A stretch of 64,000 nt of DNA, from positions 4,278,001 to 4,342,000 of the forward strand of contig NZ_CP022823.1 of the NCBI RefSeq assembly GCF_002269255.1, read 5' to 3'. Within the stretch, counting starts at the first letter, position 1. Each line of letters begins with the position of its first letter. Below, piece after piece: positions 52,755 to 61,429 of this stretch. This DNA comes from Klebsiella quasivariicola. Its GTDB lineage: Bacteria > Pseudomonadota > Gammaproteobacteria > Enterobacterales > Enterobacteriaceae. The translations under genes and the position numbers were made by a program. The notes beneath the pieces were generated by a model that saw nothing but the letters and a program-made list of their open reading frames with translations, was not told the DNA's origin and made no database searches.

Positions 52755-53453
52755 ATGCAATCTGAAGAACAACGCCTTATTGATGGACTGTTTTCCCGGC
52801 TGAAAGAGGCTGAGGCACACAGTGCATCGCGCGATACCAGCGCCGAGGAGCGGATTGCCCAACACGTCAGCGCGCAGCCGGCGGCACCGTACTATATGGC
52901 GCAGACCATTCTCATCCAGGAAGCCGCCATTAAACAGCTCAACGATCGCATCCAGGCGCTGGAGAGCCAGGTCAGTCAGCTGCAGGCGGCGAAGCCCAGC
53001 AGCGGCGGCTTCCTCTCCGGTCTGTTTGGCGGTGGCGGCTCGTCGCGCGGTTCTGACCCGATCCCAGGCGCGGAGCAATACGGTCGCCCGCAGGCCAGCG
53101 CCCAGCCGCAGTATGCTCCGCAACAACAGCAGCAGAGCTATGCCCCGCAGGCTGCCGCACGCGGTGGCGGCTTTATGGCAGGCGCGCTGCAAACAGCCGC
53201 AGGCGTAGCGGGCGGTGTGGTGCTGGGCAATATGCTGACCAATATGTTCAGCGGCTCGCACCCGCAGGAGATCGTTAACATCATCGAAGAGAAACCGCAG
53301 CCTGAGGCGGACACCGCGCAGGATGCCACCGCGGGTGACGATCCGTTCCGCCAGGGAGACGATCAGTTCCTTGCCGACAATACCTGGAACGACGACTTCG
53401 ACTCCGGCTTTGGCGACGATGATATTGGCAGCGATGACGATAGCTGGGTTTAA
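52755..53453 (+). CDS. DUF2076 domain-containing protein
   Basis: A 232-residue protein, the full length of the DUF2076 family. An N-terminal helical region (QSEEQRLIDGLFSRLKEAE) and coiled-coil segment (AAIKQLNDRIQALESQVSQLQAA, about 55-77) precede a Gly/Ser and Gln/Pro-rich linker. A glycine-rich hydrophobic stretch (FMAGALQTAAGVAGGVVLGNML, about 142-163) may be membrane-associated. The C-terminal 45 residues are very acidic (DDxF, GDDDIGSDDDSW). No signal peptide. Function unknown. The ATG at 52755 is set by the AGAGGAA site. It is convergent with yaiI, overlapping it by 4 bases. Confidence 0.85.
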   Translation: MQSEEQRLIDGLFSRLKEAEAHSASRDTSAEERIAQHVSAQPAAPYYMAQTILIQEAAIKQLNDRIQALESQVSQLQAAKPSSGGFLSGLFGGGGSSRGSDPIPGAEQYGRPQASAQPQYAPQQQQQSYAPQAAARGGGFMAGALQTAAGVAGGVVLGNMLTNMFSGSHPQEIVNIIEEKPQPEADTAQDATAGDDPFRQGDDQFLADNTWNDDFDSGFGDDDIGSDDDSWV

Positions 53454-53908
53454 TCCTGCTGACGCTTAACCGCCAGCAACCACTTCTCCAGCTCGGCGGC
53501 AAACTGTTGCCGATCGCGCTGCGATAAACTATCCGGGCCGCCGGTCTGAACGCCGCTGGCCCGTAATGTCTCCATAAAATCCCTCATCGTCAGCCGCTCG
53601 CGGATCGTCGCCTCGCTGTAGCGTTCCCCGCGCGGATTGAGCGCCGCCCCGCCCTTCGCCAGCACCTCCGCCGCCAGCGGGATGTCGGCGGTGATCACTA
53701 AATCTCCCGCCGCGCACTGACGCACGATTTCGTTATCCGCCACGTCAAAACCCTGCTCAACCCGCAGGGTGCGGATGAAGCGCGACGGCGGTACGCGCAG
53801 CGGCTGGTTCGCCACCAGCGTCAGCGGAGTCTGGGTCCGCTCTGCCGCGCGGAACAAAATTTCTTTAATCACGTTCGGACACGCGTCCGCATCCACCCAA
53901 ATGGCCAT
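53450..53908 (-). CDS. yaiI: YaiI/YqxD family protein (DUF188, PIN-like)
   Basis: A 152-residue protein of the DUF188 family, which has a PIN-nuclease-like fold. It starts MAIWVDADACPNVIKEILFRAAER, with the D-A-D-A-C-P signature and acidic residues typical of PIN active sites, and continues DNEIVRQCAAGDLVITADIPLAAEV. Same length as E. coli YaiI. Enzymatic activity has not been shown for the family. The ATG chosen matches E. coli; an upstream in-frame ATG adds seven unconserved residues. Confidence 0.93.
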   Translation of the reverse strand: MAIWVDADACPNVIKEILFRAAERTQTPLTLVANQPLRVPPSRFIRTLRVEQGFDVADNEIVRQCAAGDLVITADIPLAAEVLAKGGAALNPRGERYSEATIRERLTMRDFMETLRASGVQTGGPDSLSQRDRQQFAAELEKWLLAVKRQQD

Positions 53909-54024
53909 GCCAGCTCCTGTTACCTGCAATAAGTGACGCCAATGTTACCTGCTTTTCTCCCCCAGGAAAGCGCCAGGATGGTAAGCTAATCAGATCGTAA
54001 CGAAAAAAGCAGAGGGGAATGGTG

Positions 54025-54834
54025 ATGGATAAGAAAATTGGCTTTATCGGCTGCGGCAATATGGGTAAGGCCATTCTGGGTGGGCTGATCGCCAGCGGCC
54101 AGGTACAGCCGGGACAAATCTGGGTCTACACCCCGTCGCCGGACAAGGTTGCGGCGCTACGCGACCAGTATGGCATCAACGCCGCCGCCAGCGCCCAGGA
54201 AGTAGCGCAGATTGCCGATATCGTCTTTGGCGCGGTGAAGCCGGGGATTATGACCAAAGTGCTGGGCGACATCGCCTCCAGCCTGAATAAAGAGTCGCTG
54301 GTGGTGTCCATCGCCGCTGGCGTCACGCTCGAGCAACTGGCGCGCGCCCTCGGTCACGATCGCAAAATCATTCGCGCGATGCCTAATACGCCGTCACTGG
54401 TTAACGCCGGCATGACCTCTGTGACACCAAACGCGCTGGTCAGCAGCGAAGATGTGGCCGAAGTACTGACCATGTTCCGCTGCTTTGGCCAGGCGGAGCA
54501 AATTGCCGAGCCGATGATCCATCCGGTGGTGGGCGTGAGCGGCTCCGCGCCGGCCTATGTCTTTATGTTTATCGAAGCGATGGCCGATGCTGCCGTTCTC
54601 GGCGGCATGCCGCGTGCCCAGGCCTATAAATTCGCCGCCCAGGCGGTGATGGGCTCCGCCAAAATGGTGCTGGAGAGCGGTGAACATCCGGGCGCGCTGA
54701 AAGATATGGTCTGCTCCCCTGGCGGAACCACCATCGAAGCCGTGCGCGTACTGGAGGAGAAAGGGTTCCGCTCGGCGGTGATCGAAGCCATCACCCAGTG
54801 CATGGAAAAATCAGAGCAACTGAGCCGCTCCTGA
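54025..54834 (+). CDS. proC: Pyrroline-5-carboxylate reductase
   Basis: A 269-residue enzyme for the last step of proline synthesis, reducing pyrroline-5-carboxylate with NADPH. The Rossmann loop IGFIGCGNMGKAI lies at 5-17, IRAMPNTPSLVNAGMT near 115-130, and the C-terminal signature ALKDMVCSPGGTTIEAVRVLEEKGFR is intact. The ATG at 54025 sits 8 bases from AGAGGGG and gives the E. coli length; two upstream in-frame starts are too close to that site. Confidence 0.96.
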   Translation: MDKKIGFIGCGNMGKAILGGLIASGQVQPGQIWVYTPSPDKVAALRDQYGINAAASAQEVAQIADIVFGAVKPGIMTKVLGDIASSLNKESLVVSIAAGVTLEQLARALGHDRKIIRAMPNTPSLVNAGMTSVTPNALVSSEDVAEVLTMFRCFGQAEQIAEPMIHPVVGVSGSAPAYVFMFIEAMADAAVLGGMPRAQAYKFAAQAVMGSAKMVLESGEHPGALKDMVCSPGGTTIEAVRVLEEKGFRSAVIEAITQCMEKSEQLSRS

Positions 54835-54870
54835 AGCTGAACAGATGGGCTGCCATGCCCTGAGACGTAA

Positions 54871-54899
54871 AAAGGGAGCGCCTGAGCGCTCCTTTTTTT
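54871..54899. terminator. Bidirectional terminator between proC and psiF
   Basis: AAAGGGAGCGC and GCGCTCC arms around CTGA with a seven-T tail, 37 bases after proC and touching the psiF stop. It serves both convergent genes. In E. coli the dgcC gene lies here. Confidence 0.9.
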
Positions 54900-55216
54900 C
54901 AGGCTTTCTTCAGGCAAGTACTCATGAAGGTATTACGTTCATCACCTTTCAGTGATTTCGCTGTGGCCGCTTTGCTGCAATCGCTCATCTTCTGCTGCTG
55001 AGGGGTGAGCGCCTTTCCTTGCGAGGTCGTGCTCTCTTTTTTCAAACACTGGCTCATAAAGGTTTTGCGCTCCTCTCCTTTCAGCGCTTTAGCTGACGCT
55101 TGCTGATTGCAGTCCGTCATCTTTTGCTGCTGAGGAGTGGGCGTTTTTTCTGCCGCGCCAACCGCGCTGATAAAGATCAAGCCAAACAGTAGGGTCATCA
55201 GTAAGGTTATTTTCAT
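54899..55216 (-). CDS. psiF: Phosphate-starvation-inducible protein PsiF
   Basis: A 105-residue periplasmic protein. A signal peptide of about 21 residues (MKITLLMTLLFGLIF onward, cut after VGA) precedes two tandem copies of the PsiF repeat, each with Q-Q-Q-K-M-x-D-C, A-K-x-L-K-G-x-E-R and F-M-S-x-C-L-K-K. The two cysteines per repeat could form disulfides. E. coli psiF is induced with phoA by phosphate starvation and lies just downstream of it, as here. Function unknown. Confidence 0.93.
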   Translation of the reverse strand: MKITLLMTLLFGLIFISAVGAAEKTPTPQQQKMTDCNQQASAKALKGEERKTFMSQCLKKESTTSQGKALTPQQQKMSDCSKAATAKSLKGDERNTFMSTCLKKA

Positions 55217-55264
55217 CGCACCATCCTTCTGTGAGTGGATCGTTGTAAGTCTGGACGCAGATAG

Positions 55265-55293
55265 AAAAAAAACCAGCCGGTGACGCGATTTCG
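55265..55293 (-). terminator. Hairpin between phoA and psiF
   Basis: On the minus strand GCCGGTGGCG pairs with CGTCACCGGC (one mismatch) and runs into TGG and eight T. It would end most phoA transcripts before psiF, with read-through giving joint expression. Confidence 0.8.
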
Positions 55294-55307
55294 CCACCGG
55301 CAGCGAC

Positions 55308-56723
55308 TTATTTCAGACTCAGGGCAGCTTTCATAGTTGAGAACAGGTCAGTCTGATCGGTCAGGCCAACGACGTTAGCCGCGTGTGGCCCGTAGGCCGC
55401 AATGCGCAGCTGGGTACCAGTATGCTCCATCGACTCTTCCTCAGAGTTGCCATAGCTCATGACCATCACTGCGCCATCGTGGGTATTCAGCGCCTGGGTC
55501 AGCCCCGGGGCTTTGCTATCCGCCGGGATGATCTGACTGGCGTGCGCATGGTCGGCGGTGACGATCACCAGGGTATTGCCGTCTTTTTTGGCAAATTCCA
55601 GCGCCTTCTGCACCGCCTCATCGAGATCAACCGTTTCGCCGATCTGGCCGCACGGATTCGCCGCATGATCCTGCTTATCGATGGAGGCGCCTTCCACCTG
55701 CAGGAAGAAGCCTTTCTCGTTGCGGCTCAGCAGGTCAATCGCTTTCTCCGTCATCTGCGCCAGCGTCGGCACCGAGGCGTCGCGTTTCGGGTTTGGGGTA
55801 CAGGTCACCGGCGGCTTATCGATATTACCGTGATAAGACGCCTTCGGCCCTTCCCAGCGTACCGGCATATTGCCGTCGGCGAAGAGTCCCAGCAGCGGTT
55901 TAGCCTGACTGGCGTCAGTCGCAGCGGCAAGGGACGCCGCGTCGGTCACAATCTGGTAGCCGCGCGCTTGTGCCTGCTCGCGCAGGGTTTTTCCCTGCCA
56001 CTCGCCCGCCGTCGCCGTTTCGGCAAACGTCTTCGCGCCGCCGCCCAGCGTCACATCCGGCCGGGCGTTCAGCAGCTGTTCGGTAATGGAGCCTTTGCCC
56101 CCTTTCTCCAGCGCATTGCTGGGGCATTTTTCGCTGGTGACCGTGGGGCCGTAGCATTTACGCGATGTTACATGCGCTACCAGCGCCGCGGGGGTCGCGT
56201 CCTGCAGTTCGGCGGTGGAAACGTTGCCGGTAGCCAGCCCCGCCGCTTTCGCCAGTTCAAGGATGGTCTGATGCGCGTTCTCATGAATATCGACGCCCAG
56301 CGCGCCGTTATAAGTCTTCACGCCGGTGGTCCAGGCGGTGGCGGACGCCGCCGAGTCGGTCACATAGTCCGGTTTACCGGTTTTTTTATCCAGCGAATAG
56401 TGCGTGTACTGCCCGGTTAATGGCAGAGCGTCAATTCCTTTAAAGAAACCGCCCGCCCCTTCGGCATAATTTCGCGCCGCGGTAATTTCCGAATCACCCA
56501 TACCATCGCCAATCAGTAAAATAATATTTTTGGCCGGCTTGTTGATTAATGAGGCGCGCAGCGCTTCGGTTTGATCGCCTGTTAAACGACGCGCGCCGCC
56601 GGGGGTGGTGATATCCCCCTGCGCAGCGCGATTTTCCAGAACCGGCGCAGCCGTGGTTTCGGCATGAATAACCGGCGAGCCCAGCAGAGGCAGCAGGGCA
56701 ATAAACAGGGCGCTTAATTTCAC
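55308..56723 (-). CDS. phoA: Alkaline phosphatase
   Basis: A 471-residue periplasmic phosphomonoesterase that frees phosphate from organic esters. The signal peptide (about 21 residues, cut after VIHA) precedes the mature enzyme. The nucleophilic Ser is in TDSAASAT, and metal ligands are in ILLIGDGMGDSE, VEGASIDKQDHA and VTADHAH. Two disulfide pairs are marked by RKCYGP/EKCPSN and VTCTPNP/NPCGQ. The GTG at 56723 is taken as start: it aligns with the E. coli GTG start, lies 9 bases from GGAG and gives exactly 471 residues. An ATG five codons upstream has no usable ribosome site. Confidence 0.95.
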   Translation of the reverse strand: MKLSALFIALLPLLGSPVIHAETTAAPVLENRAAQGDITTPGGARRLTGDQTEALRASLINKPAKNIILLIGDGMGDSEITAARNYAEGAGGFFKGIDALPLTGQYTHYSLDKKTGKPDYVTDSAASATAWTTGVKTYNGALGVDIHENAHQTILELAKAAGLATGNVSTAELQDATPAALVAHVTSRKCYGPTVTSEKCPSNALEKGGKGSITEQLLNARPDVTLGGGAKTFAETATAGEWQGKTLREQAQARGYQIVTDAASLAAATDASQAKPLLGLFADGNMPVRWEGPKASYHGNIDKPPVTCTPNPKRDASVPTLAQMTEKAIDLLSRNEKGFFLQVEGASIDKQDHAANPCGQIGETVDLDEAVQKALEFAKKDGNTLVIVTADHAHASQIIPADSKAPGLTQALNTHDGAVMVMSYGNSEEESMEHTGTQLRIAAYGPHAANVVGLTDQTDLFSTMKAALSLK

Positions 56724-56771
56724 TTTTGTCATCTCCATGTAAAAAATACTTAAAAAAACAAAACGAGGGAG

Positions 56772-56805
56772 ACTTTATAAAAGGGAGATGACAGAAAAAT
56801 GACGG
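56772..56805 (-). promoter_or_regulatory. phoA promoter with Pho box
   Basis: On the minus strand CCGTCATTTTTCTGTCAT (56805-56788) has two CTGTCAT-type repeats with an A/T-rich spacer, the first with one change. TTATAA (56780-56775) is placed as the -10, with the Pho box in place of a -35, as in E. coli. Confidence 0.85.
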
Positions 56806-56827
56806 CATCCTTGTCGTGTCACAAAGA

Positions 56828-57088
56828 CTAACTACGAGGATGCCGCAACAGCTTCTTTAGATATTGCTGCAGCAAAATGGCATCCTGGTCGTTGACCGGC
56901 GGACAGGGCGTCACCTGGTCTATCGCCTGTTCAATATCCTGAATCAATGCCTGCTGGGCATCATGCTCCATATGGCGCAATAATGCGGTGACCACGATCT
57001 CCAGCGCTTCAACCTGCACCGTCAGTTCCTTTGCTTCTTCTTCCTTTTGCGCCAGTTTAACCAGTAACTCAGCAATGAGATTCTTCAT
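56828..57088 (-). CDS. iraP: Anti-adapter protein IraP
   Basis: An 86-residue helical protein that binds RssB and so stops ClpXP from degrading RpoS, notably during phosphate starvation. It begins MKNLIAELLVKLAQKEEEAKELTVQVEALEIV, split across the coiled-coil helix, and ends KKLLRHPRS, matching E. coli IraP in length and ends. It lies upstream of phoA on the same strand; in E. coli iraP responds to ppGpp. Confidence 0.93.
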   Translation of the reverse strand: MKNLIAELLVKLAQKEEEAKELTVQVEALEIVVTALLRHMEHDAQQALIQDIEQAIDQVTPCPPVNDQDAILLQQYLKKLLRHPRS

Positions 57089-57351
57089 AGCACCAGTTCC
57101 TTATGCGAGGCCTGTTTTTGGTTGGGATGTCATGCCCGATGACGAACATCAGAATTACTTAAAATAAGAATCGTCGCAACACCCAATATACAGCGAAACG
57201 TTTAACCACAATAAAATACCACTATAAATAGTATTGTTTAATGACAAGCGAGGCGGGCGATCCTCAGATGACGCGGGAAATAATTAAATGGAATATTACT
57301 CACGAAATGGTGATAACAAAAAGTAATGGTAAATCTCCCGGCGGGGAATAA

Positions 57352-57383
57352 CGCTGACGGTAGCGGGATAAATACCGTCAGCG
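57352..57383 (-). terminator. Hairpin after the MdtG-like gene
   Basis: GCTGACGGTA and TACCGTCAGC form a perfect 10-bp stem with a 10-base loop, 6 bases past the MFS stop. Only a weak T-run follows. The rest of 57089-57351 is AT-rich leader DNA of iraP with no other gene seen. Confidence 0.65.
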
Positions 57384-57388
57384 GAGGT

Positions 57389-58588
57389 TCAGGCGTTAGC
57401 GCGACGGGTGCGGCGCAGCATCCATGCCAGTTGCCAGAGGTTAATGAAGACGATAATGGCGGTGGCAATAAATACCCAGCGGAAGCCGGCCATTGCCGAC
57501 ACCGAAGCGCCAATCAGCGGCCCGGCGACATTGCCCAGATACATAAACGACTGGTTATAGCCAAAGATGCGCCCGGTGACGCTGTCGCTGCTGTATTTCA
57601 GCAATAAGGTCTGCACCGCCGGAAGCATCGCGCCATCGGCAAAGCCGAGCAGGAAACGCAGCGTCCCCAACTGCAGCGGGGTGGTGACAAAGGACATGGC
57701 GAAGAACATCACCACCGCGCAGCAGAGCGTTGCCAGCAGGATCCGCGAGGTGCCAATGCGGTCGCCTAACTTACCCAGCCGCGGGGCAGAGATCAGCGCC
57801 GACACGCCGGGCACCGCGGCAATCATCCCCGCCAGAAAGGCGATATTGTTGCTGTCCGGCGCCATCGATTTGATAAACAGCGCCAGGATCGGGCCAATTG
57901 AGCCGTTGCACAGCTGGATCACCAGGGTGGTGAAAAAGAGGCTGATCACCAGCCCCGGGTAAGGCAAGGTGGCAAAAACTTGTTTCCCGGTGAGGCGCTC
58001 GCTTTTGCTGACCTGCGGGCGAACGCCCTCTTTAATCAGGAACAGGGTCACCAGGAAACTGATGGTCAACAGGACAGCCGTAATAAAAAAGACCATCCGC
58101 AGTCCGACGTGGTCCGCCAGGAAGCCGCCCAGCAGCGGGCCGCCGATCACGCCGCTAATTTGCGCCGTCGACAGTGTGCTTAGCGCCCAGCCGCTGCGCT
58201 CGCGCGGCACCTGCGAAGCCACCAGCGCCATGGCGTTGGGAATATAACCGGAGGTTAAGCCCATGATCGCCCGCAGGATAAACAGCTGCCAGACGTTGGT
58301 GGCGAAAGCCTGCAGTAAAATGGCGACCGCCATCCCCAGCGAGGCGCGCAGCAGCATCAGCTTGCGGCCTTTGCGGTCTGCCAGGCTTCCCCACATCGGC
58401 GAGACGATCGCCGAGACCAGGAAGGTGACGCTGAAGGTCAGCCCCGACCACATCGACAGCGCTTCATGCGAAGTCACGCCCAGCTGGGAGACGTAGAGGG
58501 GTAAAAAAGGGAGAATTTGACTGATCGCCAGGCCGGTAAAAAAGCAGCCAAACCAGACGGAGATGAGATTAACCTTCCAGGATTCCAT
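57389..58588 (-). CDS. MdtG-like MFS multidrug efflux transporter
   Basis: A 399-residue drug:H+ antiporter of the DHA1 family with twelve hydrophobic segments. It has motif A as MWGSLADRKGRKLMLLRASLGM and the helix-5 antiporter motif as LSTAQISGVIGGPLLGG. The N-terminus (LISVWFGCFFTGLAISQILPFLPLYV) resembles E. coli MdtG (YceE) and TetA-like pumps. It is not at the mdtG locus, so it is a paralogue. E. coli has no such gene between iraP and ddlA. Substrates cannot be read from sequence. Confidence 0.85.
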   Translation of the reverse strand: MESWKVNLISVWFGCFFTGLAISQILPFLPLYVSQLGVTSHEALSMWSGLTFSVTFLVSAIVSPMWGSLADRKGRKLMLLRASLGMAVAILLQAFATNVWQLFILRAIMGLTSGYIPNAMALVASQVPRERSGWALSTLSTAQISGVIGGPLLGGFLADHVGLRMVFFITAVLLTISFLVTLFLIKEGVRPQVSKSERLTGKQVFATLPYPGLVISLFFTTLVIQLCNGSIGPILALFIKSMAPDSNNIAFLAGMIAAVPGVSALISAPRLGKLGDRIGTSRILLATLCCAVVMFFAMSFVTTPLQLGTLRFLLGFADGAMLPAVQTLLLKYSSDSVTGRIFGYNQSFMYLGNVAGPLIGASVSAMAGFRWVFIATAIIVFINLWQLAWMLRRTRRANA

Positions 58589-58757
58589 AACTACGCGTAT
58601 TCATTAATGATTTGTCAATTATTACCTAGCTTAGCAATTTCATTCCGCTGGTGTACTACCATAGATGCGCTGGCGATGAGTTTGGTGTTTTATGACTGGG
58701 GAAACGAGCCTGACAAATCATTTTCTGGTTATTGCGCCTGCTCACAGCGCTTTATGC

Positions 58758-59441
58758 TCAAAAACAGAAACCCTGCCCGCGCATCCCGAAGTGAAAATGG
58801 TTGGCGTGAGCCGCATTGTATTCTGGCCCCAGCGCGTTGCCGAAATAGTGGCAACTGTTGCTCAACAGCGCCGCCAGCCAGGGCCGGGAGGTCTCGCTGC
58901 GCCAGCCCTGCAGAACGCTGACGCGTCGGCCGTTGGCGAGGCGGAAACCGCTGACGTCCAGCGCGTCCGCCGTGGCGTGTTCACTGCGCCGCGCCTGTGC
59001 CCGATGGTAGATATTGCGACAGGCAAAGCTGCCAAGATGATCGATCTGGCGCAGATCGCTCGCCATCAGCTGGCGGGTCAGCGGCTTCGCCTGCTGCTCG
59101 ACATACAGCGCACTGCTCAGCGCCAGCGGGCAGCTGGCGAGGAAACTGCTGCTCAGCTTCACCGGGCCAAAATTCGCTACCCGCACCACGTTGCGCAGAG
59201 GGCAATTTCCCTCGCTGTCGGCCACCGGCTGGCTGGCGATAAGCCGCCGGCGATTAGCCTCCGCCAGCAGGGAGGCACACTGGTCTGCCGTCAGCCCGCG
59301 CAGCTTGTATGACGTCAACCAGCCCGGGGGATCGTCCAGCGTCAGCGGCGCCAGCGGATTCAGGTGCGGCGGCAGAGAGCGATATCCCAACAGGCCCGCG
59401 CCGAGCAGCCCCGCCAGTACCAGCAGCGTCTTTCCTCTCAC
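58758..59441 (-). CDS. Extensin-like C-terminal domain protein
   Basis: A 227-residue protein with an N-terminal signal anchor (TLLVLAGLLGAGLLGY) and an extensin_like_C domain (about 95-225). The domain has Cys pairs, the segment HATADALDVSGFRL and the final HANHFHFGM, whose H-x-x-x-x-x-x-D and H-x-H pattern resembles zinc D,D-peptidases of the VanY/MepA group. A cell-wall role beside ddlA (D-Ala-D-Ala ligase) is attractive but inferred. The GTG at 59441 is favoured (GGGAG 5 bases upstream); a GTG at 59447 and a TTG at 59456 are alternatives. Absent at this site in E. coli. Confidence 0.78.
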   Translation of the reverse strand: MRGKTLLVLAGLLGAGLLGYRSLPPHLNPLAPLTLDDPPGWLTSYKLRGLTADQCASLLAEANRRRLIASQPVADSEGNCPLRNVVRVANFGPVKLSSSFLASCPLALSSALYVEQQAKPLTRQLMASDLRQIDHLGSFACRNIYHRAQARRSEHATADALDVSGFRLANGRRVSVLQGWRSETSRPWLAALLSNSCHYFGNALGPEYNAAHANHFHFGMRGQGFCF

Positions 59442-59540
59442 GCCCACTCCCGTCAATTGATCAGGTAAATATTATGGCAGCCAGGCAGCGGTTTCACATG
59501 GTATGTTATGCCCTTTGATGTAATCTGGATGGAAGTTGAA

Positions 59541-60638
59541 ATGGCAAAGATGAGGGTTGGGATCGTTTTTGGCGGTAAGTCGGCAGAGCATGAAGTGTCG
59601 CTGCAGTCAGCGAAGAATATCGTGGAAGCGATTGATAAATCGCGCTTCGATGTGGTTCTGTTGGGTATTGATAAACAGGGTCTATGGCACATTAACGATG
59701 CCGGCAACTACCTGCTCAATGCTCAGGACCCTGCCCGCATCGCCCTGCGCCCTTCCACAGTGACTCTGGCGCAGATCCCGGGCCGCGAAGCGCAGCAGCT
59801 GATTAACGCCGAAAGCGGCCAGCCGCTGGCGGCCATCGATGTGATTTTCCCGATCGTCCACGGCACGCTGGGCGAAGATGGTTCCCTGCAGGGGATGCTG
59901 CGCATGGCGAATCTGCCTTTCGTCGGCTCCGATGTGCTGGGCTCCGCGGCCTGTATGGACAAAGACGTGACCAAACGTCTGCTGCGCGATGCCGGGCTCA
60001 GCGTCGCGCCGTTTATCACGCTGACCCGCGCCAACCGCGCGCAGTTCAGCTTTGCCGATGTCGAAGCGAAGCTCGGCCTGCCGCTGTTCGTTAAGCCGGC
60101 TAATCAGGGGTCATCGGTTGGCGTTAGCAAAGTTAAAAACGAAGAGCAGTACCATCAGGCGGTGGCCCTGGCCTTTGAATTTGACCATAAAGTGGTGGTG
60201 GAACAAGGCATTAACGGGCGGGAAATTGAGTGTGCGGTGCTGGGTAACGATCACCCGCAGGCCAGCACCTGCGGTGAAATTGTCCTTAACAGCGAATTTT
60301 ACGCCTACGATACCAAGTATATTGATGACCAGGGCGCGCAGGTGGTGGTTCCGGCCGCTATCGCCCCTGAGATTAACGACAAGATCCGCGCTATTGCGGT
60401 ACAGGCCTACCAGACCCTGGGCTGCAGCGGCATGGCCCGCGTCGACGTGTTCCTCACCGCCGACAACGAGGTGGTGATCAACGAGATCAACACCCTGCCG
60501 GGCTTTACCAACATCAGCATGTATCCGAAGCTGTGGCAGGCCAGCGGCCTCGACTACACCAGCCTGATCACCCGGCTGATTGAGCTGGCGCTGGAGCGCC
60601 ACGCCGCGGACCGGGCGCTGAAAACCTCCATGAACTAA
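59541..60638 (+). CDS. ddlA: D-alanine--D-alanine ligase A
   Basis: A 365-residue ATP-grasp enzyme that makes the D-Ala-D-Ala dipeptide of peptidoglycan. The N-terminal VGIVFGGKSAEHEVSLQSA binds substrate; HGTLGEDGSLQG and PLFVKPANQGSSVGV (ATP grasp) follow; metal ligands are in GMARVDVF and INEINTLPGFT. The ATG at 59541 matches E. coli DdlA (364 residues) and follows a GGA site. Expressed alone on the plus strand. Confidence 0.96.
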   Translation: MAKMRVGIVFGGKSAEHEVSLQSAKNIVEAIDKSRFDVVLLGIDKQGLWHINDAGNYLLNAQDPARIALRPSTVTLAQIPGREAQQLINAESGQPLAAIDVIFPIVHGTLGEDGSLQGMLRMANLPFVGSDVLGSAACMDKDVTKRLLRDAGLSVAPFITLTRANRAQFSFADVEAKLGLPLFVKPANQGSSVGVSKVKNEEQYHQAVALAFEFDHKVVVEQGINGREIECAVLGNDHPQASTCGEIVLNSEFYAYDTKYIDDQGAQVVVPAAIAPEINDKIRAIAVQAYQTLGCSGMARVDVFLTADNEVVINEINTLPGFTNISMYPKLWQASGLDYTSLITRLIELALERHAADRALKTSMN

Positions 60639-60670
60639 AACCGGCTTTACCGCGCCTGGCAGCGGCGGCC

Positions 60671-60874
60671 TCAGGCCTCTTCTGCCGGGCGACGACGGAT
60701 CACCAGGCCCGCGGCCCAGAAGCTTATCACCCAGGTCACCAGACCGACGGCGTAGGATTGCCAGCCCTGAGTCTCAAACCCCAGCAGCCCCACCACCCCG
60801 TTGAGAATGAAAATTAACCCCAGCGCCACCGCGTAGTAGTGCCAGTCGCGGCGAATTTTATCAGTGAGCTTCAT
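60671..60874 (-). CDS. yaiZ: YaiZ, DUF2754 membrane protein
   Basis: A 67-residue inner-membrane protein with two hydrophobic segments (YAVALGLIFILNGVVGLLGF and YAVGLVTWVISFWAAGLVI). The start MKLTDKIRRDWHYYAV matches E. coli YaiZ. Convergent with ddlA and divergent from yaiY, as in E. coli. Function unknown. Confidence 0.9.
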   Translation of the reverse strand: MKLTDKIRRDWHYYAVALGLIFILNGVVGLLGFETQGWQSYAVGLVTWVISFWAAGLVIRRRPAEEA

Positions 60875-61126
60875 GCGGCCTCCAACAGCGAAAAACGCAT
60901 CTTCGCATAGCCGCTCGCGGCGGTCTGTAGCGCAAGGGAGAATGTTGCTGGATTGCGACGTCAGTCTCCCTTTTGCGCTCCTGTGGCACGGTTAACACAA
61001 CGGCGAAAACAGGATTATTCCTGGACGGCAATTACCAGCAATCTGATACTGACAACGGCGCCTCACTGCCAGAATACCTGCCATAGAGCTGGAGAAAAAA
61101 CCAGCAGCACAGAGTTAGGAGGGCCT

Positions 61127-61429
61127 ATGGCTGAATTCAGTTTTTCAAAATCGCTTTTGGGAAATAAAAAAAGAGGGGCCCTGACCGGCAGCCATATCGC
61201 CTACGGGCTGTTCGTGCTGTTTTGCTGCTGGGCCGGCGCGCAGATGCTCAGTATGTTGATCCACGCCCCGGGGGTCTTTGAACGTCTGATTCAGGCGCAG
61301 GACGCCGGCCGTCCACAAGTTGACATCAGCCTCGCCGTAGGTACCCTCTTTGGCCTGATCCCGTTCCTGATCGGCTGCTCGTTCATCGGGCTGCTGGCGC
61401 TAATCGTGCGCTGGCGTCAGCGCCGTTAA
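61127..61429 (+). CDS. yaiY: YaiY, DUF2755 membrane protein
   Basis: A 100-residue inner-membrane protein with two hydrophobic segments (IAYGLFVLFCCWAGAQMLSML; GTLFGLIPFLIGCSFIGLLAL). It matches E. coli YaiY (102 residues), which is known as a Crp-regulated small membrane protein of unknown function. The ATG at 61127 follows AGGAGGG. The open frame upstream lacks homology. Its stop overlaps the end of yaiW by four bases. Confidence 0.9.
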   Translation: MAEFSFSKSLLGNKKRGALTGSHIAYGLFVLFCCWAGAQMLSMLIHAPGVFERLIQAQDAGRPQVDISLAVGTLFGLIPFLIGCSFIGLLALIVRWRQRR

